Part shown: piece after piece, positions 17,537-26,182 of the stretch
Position numbering within the stretch: the first letter of the stretch is position 1
How the letters are laid out: each line of letters starts with the position of its first letter
Assembly: GCA_021286855.1 (NCBI GenBank)
Contig: JAJTBO010000025.1
Coordinates: 1 to 53,624, forward strand
Source: Hyphomicrobiales bacterium
GTDB taxonomy: Bacteria > Pseudomonadota > Alphaproteobacteria > Rhizobiales > Ancalomicrobiaceae
DNA length: 53,624 nucleotides
Direction: 5' to 3'
The notes under the pieces: model-generated
What the model saw: only the letters and a program-made list of their open reading frames with translations
What the model was told of the DNA's origin: nothing
The model's database searches: none
Translations under genes and position numbers: made by a program

Positions 17537-18727
17537 ATGTCGAGACATTCGCTCATCGTCGCCGGAGGCGGCATCGGCGGTCTCACCGCGGCGCTGACGC
17601 TCGCCCGCGACGGTCATCGCGTCACCGTCCTCGAGCAGGCCGCCGAACTCGCCGAAGTCGGCGCCGGCATCCAGATCTCGCCCAACGCCTCGCGCATCCT
17701 GATCGACCTCGGCCTCGGCGAGGCGCTCGCCCGCGTCGCGGTGACGCCCGACGACATTCGCGTCTTCTCCGCCCGCGCCGGCGGCGAGATCGCCCGCACT
17801 CCGCTCGGCGATCGACCGCGAGAGACCTGGGGCGCGCCCTTCTGGGTGATCCATCGCGCCGATCTCCTCGCCGCTCTCGCCGCCGCCGCGCGCGCCCACC
17901 CCTCGATCGACCTCGTCCTCGACGCCCGCCTGCGCGACGTCGCCGCCGAGCCCGGCGCGATCCACGTCCAGACCACGCAGGCCGGCCATTCGCGCGTCTT
18001 CGTCGCCGACGGCCTCGTCGGCGCCGACGGCGTCCGCTCCCGCGTCCGCGTACGGGTGCGCGGCGGCCCTCCGGCCCGTTACACCGGCCGCACCGCCTAT
18101 CGCGCCACCCTGCCGATCGACGTCGTGCCGGAGGAGTTGCGCCGCTCGACCGGCCTGTGGTTCTCGACCCGCGCCCACATCGTCCACTACCCGATCCGCG
18201 CCGGACGCGAATGGAACGTCGTCGCCATCGTCGAGGATGCCTGGCACGACGAGAGCTGGTCGGTGCCGGCCGATCGCGCCGAGGTCGCCCGGGTCTTCGG
18301 CCTCGACAAGGACCGCTGGCCGGCGCTCGCCCGCGAGATCCTCGGCCTGCCCGACCATTGGACCAAATGGGCGCTGTGCGGCTTCGATCCCGATTTCGAA
18401 TGGTCCTCCGGCGCCGTCACCCTGATCGGCGACGCCGCCCACGCCACCCTGCCCTTCGCCGCCCAGGGCGGCGGCATGGCGATCGAAGACGCCGAGGTGC
18501 TCGCCCGCACCCTGCGCGGCGCGCCCAACGTCGCCGCCGCCTTCCTCGCCTTCGAGGCGCTGCGCAAGGCCCGCACCACCGCGATCGTCGAGACCGCGGT
18601 GAAGAACGGCCGCATCTTCCATCTGCCCGACGGCCTCGCCTTCTTCCGCGACATGACGCTGAAGCTCGGCCTCGGCGCCCGCCTGACCGACCGCATGGCC
18701 TGGATCTACGAGTGGCGCGCCGGCTGA
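17537..18727 (+). CDS. FAD-dependent monooxygenase (salicylate hydroxylase-like)
   Basis: A 396-residue class A flavoprotein monooxygenase. The Rossmann fingerprint VAGGGIGGLTAALTLARDGHRVTVLE binds FAD. The DG motif appears as LVGADGVRSRVR, and the second FAD motif is LIGDAAHATLPFAAQGGGMAIEDAEVLA. ISPNASRILIDLGL is typical of the 3-hydroxybenzoate 6-hydroxylase / salicylate 1-hydroxylase group. It would hydroxylate an aromatic acid using NAD(P)H and oxygen. No ring-cleavage genes are nearby, so the substrate is open. The gene stands alone between zf-CHCC and a cinA-like gene. Confidence 0.92.
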   Translation: MSRHSLIVAGGGIGGLTAALTLARDGHRVTVLEQAAELAEVGAGIQISPNASRILIDLGLGEALARVAVTPDDIRVFSARAGGEIARTPLGDRPRETWGAPFWVIHRADLLAALAAAARAHPSIDLVLDARLRDVAAEPGAIHVQTTQAGHSRVFVADGLVGADGVRSRVRVRVRGGPPARYTGRTAYRATLPIDVVPEELRRSTGLWFSTRAHIVHYPIRAGREWNVVAIVEDAWHDESWSVPADRAEVARVFGLDKDRWPALAREILGLPDHWTKWALCGFDPDFEWSSGAVTLIGDAAHATLPFAAQGGGMAIEDAEVLARTLRGAPNVAAAFLAFEALRKARTTAIVETAVKNGRIFHLPDGLAFFRDMTLKLGLGARLTDRMAWIYEWRAG

Positions 18728-18842
18728 GCCCGCCGCATCGCCCGTTCCGGTGGGCATCTCCGCGCCTCGCCTTGAGGGCCGGCCCGCTTTGGACTATCGA
18801 AACCAGACGACATCAGCGACGAGCCGTGAGGAGCGAAGGGGC

Positions 18843-19616
18843 ATGAGCGCAGATCCGACCGCCCCGACGACCGCCGACCGCGTCGTCACCGCCGGCATGG
18901 TGGTGATCGGCGACGAGATCCTGTCCGGCCGCACCAAGGACCGCAACATCGGCTTCGTCGCCGATCGACTGACCGAGATCGGCGTCGATCTGAAGGAGGT
19001 CCGCATCGTCCCCGACGAGGAGGACCGCATCGTCGAGGCGGTGCGCGCGCTGTCCGCCCGGTGGGACCACGTCTTCACCTCCGGCGGCATCGGCCCGACC
19101 CACGACGACATCACCGCCGACGCGGTCGCCGACGCCTTCGGCGTCGGCATCGACGTCGACCCGCGCGCCGAGGCGATCCTCAGAGCCCGCCTCGCCGGCC
19201 GCGCCGAAGTCAACGAGGCCCGCCTGCGCATGGCCCGGATCCCCTTCGGCGCGTCGCTGATCGAGGTCGAGAACGGCATGCCCGGCTTCAAGATCGGCAA
19301 CGTCCACGTCATGGCCGGCGTGCCCGCTGTGCTCGAGGCGATGATGCGCGCGGTCTGCGCGACGCTGCCGCACGGCCGGCCGATGCTCTCGGAGACCATC
19401 GACGCGATGCTCGGCGAGGGCCTGATCGCCACGCCGCTCGGCGCGATCCAGAAGGCCCATCCCGATACGGTGATCGGCTCCTACCCCTACGAGCGCGACG
19501 GCCGCTACGCCACCAACGTGGTGGTCCGCGCCCGCGAGCCCGACGTTCTGGCGGCCGTCGCCGCCGAGGTCCGCGCGATGATCGACGACGTCCGCGCCCG
19601 CCAACCCCAGAGGTGA
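18843..19616 (+). CDS. CinA-like competence/damage-inducible protein A (molybdopterin-binding domain)
   Basis: A 257-residue protein with the COG1058 domain: [60 protein letters not shown] and [16 protein letters not shown]. These are MoaB/MogA-like molybdopterin-binding motifs of CinA. The C-terminal nicotinamide-nucleotide amidase domain of full CinA is missing, as is usual for alphaproteobacterial paralogues. The ATG at 18,843 follows GAGGAG and AAGGGG. It ends two bases before gpt, and the gpt ribosome site overlaps its stop codon, so the two are probably translationally coupled. Confidence 0.9.
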   Translation: MSADPTAPTTADRVVTAGMVVIGDEILSGRTKDRNIGFVADRLTEIGVDLKEVRIVPDEEDRIVEAVRALSARWDHVFTSGGIGPTHDDITADAVADAFGVGIDVDPRAEAILRARLAGRAEVNEARLRMARIPFGASLIEVENGMPGFKIGNVHVMAGVPAVLEAMMRAVCATLPHGRPMLSETIDAMLGEGLIATPLGAIQKAHPDTVIGSYPYERDGRYATNVVVRAREPDVLAAVAAEVRAMIDDVRARQPQR

Positions 19617-19618
19617 CC

Positions 19619-20122
19619 ATGACCGGTCCGCAGCAGAAGATCTTCCCCGTCTCCTGGGATCAGTTCCACCGCGACGCCCGCGCCCTGACCTGGCGTCTGT
19701 CCGGCGCCGGCCCCTTTTCGGCGATCGTGGCGATCACCCGCGGCGGCCTGGTGCCGGCGGCGATCGTCGCGCGCGAACTCGACGTCCGCCTGATCGAGAC
19801 GATCTGCGTCGCCTCCTATCACGACTACACCACCCAGGGTGAGTTGAAGGTGATGAAGACGGTCGCCGACGACCTGATCGAGCGCTGCGGCGGCGAAGGC
19901 CGGGGCATCCTGATCGTCGACGACCTCGTCGACACCGGCAAGACCGCCCGCGTGGTCCGCGAGATGCTGCCGCAGGCGCATTTCGCCACCGTCTACGCCA
20001 AGCCGCAGGGCCGTCCGCTGGTCGACACCTTCATCACCGAAGTGTCGCAGGACACCTGGATCTACTTCCCGTGGGACATGGGGCTGACCTTCCAGCCGCC
20101 GATTCGCGAGGGCGGCGCTTGA
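19619..20122 (+). CDS. gpt: xanthine phosphoribosyltransferase
   Basis: A 167-residue type I phosphoribosyltransferase that salvages xanthine and guanine with PRPP. The PRPP loop is [21 protein letters not shown]. It is preceded by [18 protein letters not shown] and [21 protein letters not shown], and followed by [17 protein letters not shown] and the C-terminal [10 protein letters not shown], all typical of Gpt. AGAGGTG directly upstream and a gap of only two bases after the cinA-like stop indicate an operon. A small acidic protein gene follows 40 bases later. Confidence 0.96.
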   Translation: MTGPQQKIFPVSWDQFHRDARALTWRLSGAGPFSAIVAITRGGLVPAAIVARELDVRLIETICVASYHDYTTQGELKVMKTVADDLIERCGGEGRGILIVDDLVDTGKTARVVREMLPQAHFATVYAKPQGRPLVDTFITEVSQDTWIYFPWDMGLTFQPPIREGGA

Positions 20123-20162
20123 GCCGGCCTCTCCCGACCTCTTCCAGAAAGGCGAAACGCCC

Positions 20163-20516
20163 GTGAACGATCGCGTCAACGACAACGACAACACCGACCT
20201 CGAGAGCTGGGACGACGAGCAGGAGGCGCACGCCGAAGCGATCCGCGAAATGGTGCTCGACTATCTCGACGAACACGACGTCGACGAGGGCACGGCGGTG
20301 TTCGGCCTGATCGAGATCGCGCTGTCGATCGCCATGTCGGGCTACGTGATGTCGACCGAGAAGCCCTCGGCCGGCGGCCTGCAGATGGAGCTCGACCGCC
20401 TGTCGAAGGACGTGAACGACCTCGTCCGCGAAGCCAAGCGCGGCGCCAAGCAGTTCGTCGAGGAGACGCTGGCCGCCCTCGAGGAGAGCGAGGAAGGCGA
20501 AGGCGGCAACGCCTGA
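20163..20516 (+). CDS. small acidic hypothetical protein
   Basis: A 117-residue acidic protein starting at GTG (20,163) after AAAGGCG. The N-terminus is Asn/Asp-rich. The middle has a short hydrophobic stretch (AVFGLIEIALSIAMSGYVM) that is too weak for a sure membrane helix. The C-terminal half is helical and charged (LQMELDRLSKDVNDLVREAKRGAKQFVEETLAALEESEE), possibly a coiled coil. It follows gpt on the same strand and is likely co-transcribed. I do not recognise the family. Confidence 0.7.
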   Translation: MNDRVNDNDNTDLESWDDEQEAHAEAIREMVLDYLDEHDVDEGTAVFGLIEIALSIAMSGYVMSTEKPSAGGLQMELDRLSKDVNDLVREAKRGAKQFVEETLAALEESEEGEGGNA

Positions 20517-20562
20517 GCCGACCACTTCGTGCGACGGACCACTGAAATCGGCGCGCAGACGC

Positions 20563-21714
20563 TCACATCGCGGCTGCGCGCTTTTCCGTCGTGACGGAGC
20601 TCTCGTCCAACAACGGCTCGAACAGATGTTCGGCGAGATGCCGCACGACCGGCACGACGACCCCGTCGCCGGTCAGATGATAGGCCTCGTTGTAACGCTC
20701 GGGCAGCCGATAATCGTCGGGCAATCCCATCAGACGCGCCGTCTCCCGCGAGGAGACGAGACGCGAGCGAATGCGATCGCCGTCGACGACGAGAATGGAT
20801 TGCCGGCTCGATCCCCCGGCCGGAGTGCGCAGACACCCCGAGACGTCGTCGAACCGAACTTCGGCGCGTTGAACCTTCCGCCCCGTCTCGTCGACGCGGG
20901 TTCGCTTGTAGACGGTTCCCACCATCCTGCGCCCCGCCCGCTTCGCCGCCTCCACCTTGGCGAGGTTGAGCGGGCTCATCATCGCCAACAGAGCCGCCGT
21001 CTCGGCCTCGCCGCGCCAAGCGACGTCGCTCGGAACGTCTTCGATGAGATCGGCGAAGACGCGGTTCGAGCGTGGCGGAACAGGCAGGTTCCACCAGACC
21101 CATCGGTCGGCGCTCGTCGACGGATTGCTCTCCGCCGCACGCCGAAGGCCTTGCGAATGGAACGGAGCGAGCGGTCCGGGCGCGGTCAACTCCGGCGCGA
21201 TCGCGACGTCGTCCCGCACGCCGACGAAGAACAGGCGCGGCCTCGATTGGGGGACGAACAACGCGGCGTCGATCGTCAGCGCGCCATATCGGTAGCCTAG
21301 CCGCGCGAAGGAAGCGCAGATCGTCCGAAAATCGGCCCCGCCGTGCGACGTCAGCGTCCCCACGACGTTCTCGAGAGCGACGATCTTCGGCGCGCGTCCC
21401 TCGACGGCCCAACCTTCCACCAGCCTCCAGAAGGCGTGGAACGTGCCCGAACGCGCGCCCTCGAGACCCGCCCCGGCGCCCGCCAGCGACAGATCCTGGC
21501 AGGGAAAGGACCCCCAGACGAGATCGCCCATCGGGGTCTCCTCTGCGGCGATCCGATGGATGTCGTCGACACGCAGACCGTCCGCGCCCCAATTTCGCCG
21601 ATAGGTCAAGGCCTTCTTGAAGTCGAAATCATTCGCGAAGAGACAGCGCCACCCCGCGCCCAACCCGGCGCGAGCCATTCCGCCACCCGCGAAGAATTCG
21701 AGAAATGTCCTCAC
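20563..21714 (-). CDS. DNA (cytosine-5) methyltransferase of a predicted R-M system
   Basis: A 383-residue C5 methyltransferase. Motif I is FLEFFAGGGMARAGLGAGW (AdoMet), motif IV is GSFPCQDLSLAG with the catalytic Cys, and motif VI is ALENVVG. Motif VIII is QSRPRLFFVGVR, and the C-terminal motifs IX-X include ETARLMGLPDDY and GDGVVVPVVRHLAEHL. The start is GTG 21,714, preceded by AAGGAGAGG; the longer in-frame ATG at 21,972 would run back into vsr. It is the third gene of a minus-strand cassette after a GIY-YIG nuclease and vsr and probably protects host DNA. The target sequence is unknown. Confidence 0.93.
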   Translation of the reverse strand: MRTFLEFFAGGGMARAGLGAGWRCLFANDFDFKKALTYRRNWGADGLRVDDIHRIAAEETPMGDLVWGSFPCQDLSLAGAGAGLEGARSGTFHAFWRLVEGWAVEGRAPKIVALENVVGTLTSHGGADFRTICASFARLGYRYGALTIDAALFVPQSRPRLFFVGVRDDVAIAPELTAPGPLAPFHSQGLRRAAESNPSTSADRWVWWNLPVPPRSNRVFADLIEDVPSDVAWRGEAETAALLAMMSPLNLAKVEAAKRAGRRMVGTVYKRTRVDETGRKVQRAEVRFDDVSGCLRTPAGGSSRQSILVVDGDRIRSRLVSSRETARLMGLPDDYRLPERYNEAYHLTGDGVVVPVVRHLAEHLFEPLLDESSVTTEKRAAAM

Positions 21715-21784
21715 GGGCCCCTCTCCTTCCGAGAACAATACGGGAACATAATTCACATTCCGCGCGTCTTCGCAAGCGCCGAAT

Positions 21785-22198
21785 TCATCGTTTCCGCACG
21801 CCGCGGCGAGTATCCCCGAGAAATTGGACGAGACGCTCCCGCACGGCCGAAAGATCGCCCAGTTCACATTCCCAAATCGTCTCCGAACGCCAACCGAGCG
21901 CTTCGAGATCGGCCCGAACGCGTTGGTCCCGGACCTTGTTTCGTTCGATCTTGGCTTCCCAATAGGCCGCATTCGCCTTCGGCTTGCGCGCGCCGCGCCG
22001 ACACTCGTGGCCGTGCCAGAAACAGCCGTTGACGAAGACCGCCTTGCGCCGCCCGAGAAAGACGATGTCGGGGGTGCCGGGCACGTCGCCGCGATGCAGA
22101 CGGAAGCGATAGCCGAGCGCGTGAAGGAGTTTGCGCACGACGATCTCGGGCTTGGTGTCGCGCCCTTTCACGGCGCGCATGATCGCCGACCGCTCCAT
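21785..22198 (-). CDS. vsr: very short patch repair endonuclease (Vsr)
   Basis: A 137-residue mismatch endonuclease. It shows AVKGRDTKPEIVVRKLLHALGYRFRLH, the catalytic Asp in VPGTPDIVF, VNGCFWHGHEC with its His and zinc Cys residues, YWEAKIERNKVRDQ and GWRSETIWECEL. Vsr nicks next to T in T:G mismatches left by deamination of 5-methylcytosine, so it is the natural partner of the C5 methyltransferase 70 bases downstream. The ATG at 22,198 overlaps the stop of the upstream GIY-YIG gene as TGATG, indicating translational coupling. Confidence 0.96.
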   Translation of the reverse strand: MERSAIMRAVKGRDTKPEIVVRKLLHALGYRFRLHRGDVPGTPDIVFLGRRKAVFVNGCFWHGHECRRGARKPKANAAYWEAKIERNKVRDQRVRADLEALGWRSETIWECELGDLSAVRERLVQFLGDTRRGVRKR

Positions 22199-22770
22199 CA
22201 ACCTCGTCCATCGTCCTCCATGTCCAAATTCAGCATCTCCCCGTGATAACGGGTCAGCCGTCGAAAATGCGCGTGCATCGCCCGCGCCACCTGTTTCGAC
22301 TTCTTCACCGCCAGAAAATGCCCGACGATCTGCGCATAGTGCGCCGCCTGACGCGGCAGCCTCAGTTCTGGGTTGGACTTCTCCGCGATCTCCGCATCGC
22401 TCATCACCTGCACGCGCTGCGAAGCTTCCGGAACGTCGAAGCCTTCGGCGGGCGAACGAGGGATCGTCCCGTTCATCAACGGCGACGTCGCATCCAACCG
22501 ATGGAACAGCGCCGCTTCGAGCTCGTCGATGGTCGAGACGTCCGCGACGGGATAGGAGAGGACGAACGCGATCTCCCAGACGTCGATCTGGCGGTTCGCG
22601 ATGACGTCCGACCGCGCCGACGTCAAATGCCGCTGCACCCGACTTCGGATGCCGTCTTTCGACTGTCCGACGTAGACCGGCGTTCCGTCGAGATCGCACA
22701 GGACGTAGACGCCGATTTCTTGCGTCAACGTCCTCACCGCCGCTCTTCGAAACTCGAAATCGATCGCCAT
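22198..22770 (-). CDS. GIY-YIG nuclease, candidate type II restriction enzyme
   Basis: A 190-residue protein. The GIY-YIG core is GVYVLCDLDGTPVYVGQS near residue 20, followed by IRSRVQRHL with the Arg and His of the active site and by the metal Glu in IDELEAALFHRL. The C-terminal half has no recognised domain but includes AHYAQIVGHFLAVKKSKQ. GIY-YIG restriction enzymes such as Eco29kI and Hpy188I are known to pair with methyltransferases. GAGAGG just before ATG 22,770, and the TGATG overlap with vsr, mark it as first gene of the cassette. A repair or homing role is the alternative. Confidence 0.85.
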   Translation of the reverse strand: MAIDFEFRRAAVRTLTQEIGVYVLCDLDGTPVYVGQSKDGIRSRVQRHLTSARSDVIANRQIDVWEIAFVLSYPVADVSTIDELEAALFHRLDATSPLMNGTIPRSPAEGFDVPEASQRVQVMSDAEIAEKSNPELRLPRQAAHYAQIVGHFLAVKKSKQVARAMHAHFRRLTRYHGEMLNLDMEDDGRG

Positions 22771-22849
22771 CCGCCTCTCCGAAGCATCGGAGAGACTATT
22801 CGATTCCCGAGCTTCGGACGACGGCTTCGCATCCCGACGCATACGAAGA

Positions 22850-22877
22850 CGCCCGGCGGAGCCGTCTCCGCCGGGCG
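22850..22877. terminator. hairpin terminator
   Basis: A perfect 12-bp stem, CGCCCGGCGGAG-ccgt-CTCCGCCGGGCG, with a four-base loop, followed on the plus strand by TTT and on the minus strand by TCTTCG. It ends the VWA transcript and separates it from the restriction-modification cassette. Confidence 0.8.
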
Positions 22878-22898
22878 TTTCGCATTCCTCGAGAAGGC

Positions 22899-24086
22899 TC
22901 ACTTCGCCTGTTCGATCAACATCTCCTCGACCACCCGGTCGAAACCGTCCTTCGCCGCCGGCGCCTTCGCCCGTTCTTCGGCGACCTTGGCGTCGCGCTT
23001 GGCGACCAACGCGCCGAGTTCGCTCTGGAGCCGCTTGCGCTCGGCGCTCTTCGCGGCGATCGCCATCTCGAGATCGGCCGGCGACAGCTTCTGCAGCTCG
23101 CTCGGCAGCTCCTCGCGCTTGACGCTCTTCGCATCGACCCGTCCGGCGATCGCGTCGGCGACGAGATCGCCCTCGCCGGTCACCACCTTGGCCCGCTCGG
23201 CCGAGGAGCCGGCGCGCACGTTGTAGCTCGCCATGTCGGAGGCCGCCGGCGCCGGCGCCGCTTCGACCCGCGCCGCCTTGGCCTTGACCTCGCTCTGCCG
23301 ATGCAGCGTGCCGTAGGGAACGATGGTGCGGTTGAGCTTGATTTGGATCTGCACGATCTCTTCGTCCCACGGCGTCGAGATCTGCACCACGCCGCCCGAC
23401 TGCGGGATCTGGGCGTAGCGGCCGTGACCGAGCTGGGCGATGGTCTTCCAGGCGAGCTCGGTGTCGGCCGCCGTGCCGCATTGGAGCGCATCGACGACGA
23501 GGCCCTTGCCCTCGGCGATCTTCAGCGTATCGGTGAACGGCACGTCCTGCGGATAGTCCATGTGCGGCGGCGCGTCGCCGACCAGGAAGACGAGGCGGCG
23601 GGCATCCGCCCCGGCCGTCCAGGAAAGCCCGTTCACCGCCACGGAGAGCGCCTCGTTGACCGATTCCGGCCAATCGCCGCCGCCTTGCGCGCGGAACTCG
23701 AGGAGCTTGCCGTAGACGGCGGAAATGTCGGTGGAGAGGTCCGTCTTGTCGGTGACGTAGGCGTCGCCGCGGTCGCGATAGGCGACCAGACCGATGCGGA
23801 TCTCGGCGTTCGGATGGAGCCGACGCACGGCGTCGGCGATGCCCCAGATCTTGCGCTTGGCCCCGTCGATCAGGCCGCTCATCGAGCCGGTGGTGTCGAG
23901 CACGAAGGCGATCTCGATCCGCTTGGGCTCGCCGAGATCGGCGACGGACGTGCCGTCGGCCCGCCCGGCCGAGGTCGTGACGGTCGGCGCGCCCTGCCCC
24001 GGCGCGGTCTCGCCGCCGAAGCTGCCGCCGGAGATCGCGACCACGAGCGCCGTCGCCAGACCGGTCGCCAGAATCAATCTGTTCAT
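22899..24086 (-). CDS. exported von Willebrand factor A domain protein
   Basis: A 395-residue protein. The signal peptide is MNRLILATGLATALVVAISG. A VWA domain follows with the metal-ion (MIDAS) motif EIAFVLDTTGSMSGLIDGAK and later VFLVGDAPPHMDYPQD, GLVAYRDRGD and CGTAADTELAWKTIAQLGHGRY. The C-terminal third is helical and Lys/Glu-rich. Such VWA proteins bind protein ligands at the cell surface or in the periplasm. No AAA+ MoxR partner, the usual companion, is adjacent. The start at 24,086 is the first residue of a good signal peptide. Confidence 0.88.
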   Translation of the reverse strand: MNRLILATGLATALVVAISGGSFGGETAPGQGAPTVTTSAGRADGTSVADLGEPKRIEIAFVLDTTGSMSGLIDGAKRKIWGIADAVRRLHPNAEIRIGLVAYRDRGDAYVTDKTDLSTDISAVYGKLLEFRAQGGGDWPESVNEALSVAVNGLSWTAGADARRLVFLVGDAPPHMDYPQDVPFTDTLKIAEGKGLVVDALQCGTAADTELAWKTIAQLGHGRYAQIPQSGGVVQISTPWDEEIVQIQIKLNRTIVPYGTLHRQSEVKAKAARVEAAPAPAASDMASYNVRAGSSAERAKVVTGEGDLVADAIAGRVDAKSVKREELPSELQKLSPADLEMAIAAKSAERKRLQSELGALVAKRDAKVAEERAKAPAAKDGFDRVVEEMLIEQAK

Positions 24087-24318
24087 GGGGTCCACCCTCT
24101 CCCGCGTCGGCCCGCCCTCCGGATCCCCGTGATGCCGAAGCATCGAGCCGACGAGAGGAGGCTCGGCCCGGATCGCGGTCGGACCTCGACGGCTCGATGG
24201 CGAAACCTGGGCGATTGCGGACCCATGTCGTGGCGGAAGTCCATGACGCCGCAGTCGTGGAAGAGCGCGCGCGAGGCGCTTGATCGCGCGGCCCGCCGCC
24301 GCTACCGATGGGCGGAAC

Positions 24319-24403
24319 GCGGACGTGGCGAAACCGGTAGACGCACGAGACTTAAAATCTTGCGCCGCAAGGCGTGCGGGTTCGACCCCCGCCGTCCGCA
24401 CCA
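24319..24403 (+). tRNA. tRNA-Leu (UAA anticodon)
   Basis: GCGGACG acceptor 5' strand pairs with CGTCCGC. The anticodon loop CTTAAAA gives anticodon TAA. A long variable arm (CGCCGCAAGGCG) marks a class II tRNA, the T loop is GTTCGAC, and the 3' CCA is encoded. The last 22 bases, plus one more, are repeated exactly at 35,873-35,895, so this tRNA gene is the attachment site of the element to its right. The tRNA is intact. Confidence 0.97.
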
Positions 24404-24404
24404 C
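24382..24404. repeat. attL: 23-bp direct repeat at the tRNA 3' end
   Basis: Begins TCGACCCCCGCCGTCC and ends GCACCAC. Identical, base for base, to 35,873-35,895. It covers the 3' half of the T arm, the acceptor strand and CCA of tRNA-Leu, which is the standard crossover site for tRNA-targeting tyrosine integrases. Confidence 0.93.
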
Positions 24405-24488
24405 TACAAAGGGATCTACAAGCCATTTCAGATAGATGATATGGCACAAGGGGTTGAAAGGGCGCGCCGCTACAAAGGCCGCTACAAA
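24404..24488. promoter_or_regulatory. two paired CTACAAA motifs, candidate integrase arm sites (left)
   Basis: CTACAAA occurs at 24,404 and CTACAAG at 24,416. A second pair, CTACAAA at 24,470 and 24,482, follows. In both pairs the motif starts are exactly 12 bases apart. The last motif overlaps the integrase start codon. The same 12-base pair is found near the right end at 35,797/35,809. This fits arm-type binding sites for the N-terminal domain of the integrase. Confidence 0.65.
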
Positions 24489-26179
24489 TGGGCATCGCGA
24501 TGACGTCGATTCGCAGGGCACCGAACGGGGACTGGTTCGCTCGGAAAGTGATCCCCGAGGATGTCCGAGAAGCCTATGCGAAGGCCTTCGGAGCGGGTCG
24601 AGAGGAACGCTTCCGCCGTCCAGCCGACACCACGGAGACGAAGGCCAAAGCGGAGTTCCGCGACTGGGACGCCTCCATCTGTTCGAGGATCGACGCCCTC
24701 AGAGCGGCCACCACGGGCGCAGCCATCGCGTTGACCCATCGGCAAATCCACGCGCTCGTCGCGGACTGGTACCGCTGGTTCGTTGCCCAACACGAAGAAG
24801 AGCCGGGCACGGTCGAGGCGTGGGACGATCTCGTCGAACGGCTTGAAGCCGCCCATGAGAGGTTCAAGGCTGGTGACGAGGATGAAGAAGCCCCCGCACA
24901 TCCGAACGTGCGCCGCTGGGTTCGCGGGGTCGTCACGGAATTGGGCAGGCTCCCCACGTTCCTCGCCGAGCGCGCCCTTACACTCGACCACGAGACGCAA
25001 GCGGCCTTTCTCGATGCGGTCGAGGATGAACTGAGGCCCGCCTTCGCGCTCCTCAGACGGCGTGCGACCGGCGACTATGGTGCCGATCCCAGAGCGGCTC
25101 GGTTCGCCCCCTCCCCTTCTTCCGTCGTCGTGGTCGCGGCTAGTCCCGTTCGAACTGCTCCAGTGAAGCTCGCAGGGCTCGGGTGCTTTGAGCTGTTCCG
25201 CGCGTGGGTGAACGAGCGCAAGCCCGCCCCTGCCTCGGTGGATCGGTGGCGTGGTGTCTTCCTTGCCCTCGACGAGCGGTTCAAGAAGCGGGACGTCGCC
25301 ACCATCACCGCCGACGAGGCCGTGGAGTGGAAGGACTCGCTACTGGTCCCCGGTCGATCCCCCGGCGTCGTGAACGACACTTGGCTTCGGGCCGCAAAGA
25401 CGGTCTTCGGCTGGGCTCTGCGGAACCGAAAGGTCGCCGAGAACCCGTTCAAGGACATCGCCGTGTCGTTGCCCTCGAAGCCCGTGCAGGTCCGAGAGCG
25501 CGAGTTCACCGACGTGGAGGCCGCGATGATCCTGCGATCCGCCATGATCCCCGCGAGTAAGCACACGGCCAAACACAACGCCGCTGCCCGACGTTGGGTT
25601 CCATGGCTGTGCGCCTATACCGGGTCGCGGGTGGGCGAGGTCACTCAGTTGCGAGCGGAGGACATTTCGAAGGCCCCCGGCGGGTATTGGGTGATGAAGA
25701 TCACACCCGACGCGGGGACTGTGAAGACAGGTCAGCTTCGTGTGGTCCCCCTCCACGAGCATCTGATCGAACAGGGGTTCATCGACTTCGTCCGTAAGGT
25801 CGACAAAGGGCCGCTGTTCTACGACCCCTCGTCCAAGCGGAAGGAATCCGACGACCCGACGAACCCGGTTCAGCCGTTGTGGGTGAAGGCCCGCGTGAAG
25901 CTGTCCGACTGGGTTCGAGAGATCGGCGTGAAAGACCGCACCATCTCGCCCAACCACGCGTGGCGTCACACGTTCAAGCGCAAGGCCGCGCGCGCCGGGC
26001 TGGAGAGACGTATCCGCTTCGCCTTCTGTGGACACGAGTCCAGCGACGTCGGCGACCTTTATGAGACCCCCACAGTGGACGACCTCGCCGAGGCGTTGAA
26101 AGCGTTCCCTCGGTACGACACCACGGTGATGCCGAAGGAAGACGCCGGAGACGCCGAAACGCACCCCGGCGAGAGGTGA
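24488..26179 (+). CDS. int: tyrosine-type site-specific integrase
   Basis: A 563-residue phage-type integrase. The C-terminal catalytic domain has Arg I in AYTGSRVGEVTQLRAEDI, the catalytic Lys in TVKTGQLRVVPLH, the HxxR box HAWRHTFKRKAAR, then CGHESSDVGDLYE with the second His and the nucleophile Tyr. The N-terminal ~230 residues hold an arm-binding and a core-binding SAM-like region (SVDRWRGVFLALDERFKKRDVATITADEA). It would recombine the tRNA-Leu site. ATGs at 24,488 and 24,500 are both possible; neither has a clear ribosome site. Confidence 0.95.
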   Translation: MGIAMTSIRRAPNGDWFARKVIPEDVREAYAKAFGAGREERFRRPADTTETKAKAEFRDWDASICSRIDALRAATTGAAIALTHRQIHALVADWYRWFVAQHEEEPGTVEAWDDLVERLEAAHERFKAGDEDEEAPAHPNVRRWVRGVVTELGRLPTFLAERALTLDHETQAAFLDAVEDELRPAFALLRRRATGDYGADPRAARFAPSPSSVVVVAASPVRTAPVKLAGLGCFELFRAWVNERKPAPASVDRWRGVFLALDERFKKRDVATITADEAVEWKDSLLVPGRSPGVVNDTWLRAAKTVFGWALRNRKVAENPFKDIAVSLPSKPVQVREREFTDVEAAMILRSAMIPASKHTAKHNAAARRWVPWLCAYTGSRVGEVTQLRAEDISKAPGGYWVMKITPDAGTVKTGQLRVVPLHEHLIEQGFIDFVRKVDKGPLFYDPSSKRKESDDPTNPVQPLWVKARVKLSDWVREIGVKDRTISPNHAWRHTFKRKAARAGLERRIRFAFCGHESSDVGDLYETPTVDDLAEALKAFPRYDTTVMPKEDAGDAETHPGER

Positions 26180-26182
26180 AGG

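Noticed and set aside
24319-24403. Possibility that the element disrupted the tRNA-Leu gene
   Set aside because: The left copy retains the full acceptor, anticodon, variable and T arms and CCA; only the 23-bp 3' end is duplicated on the right.
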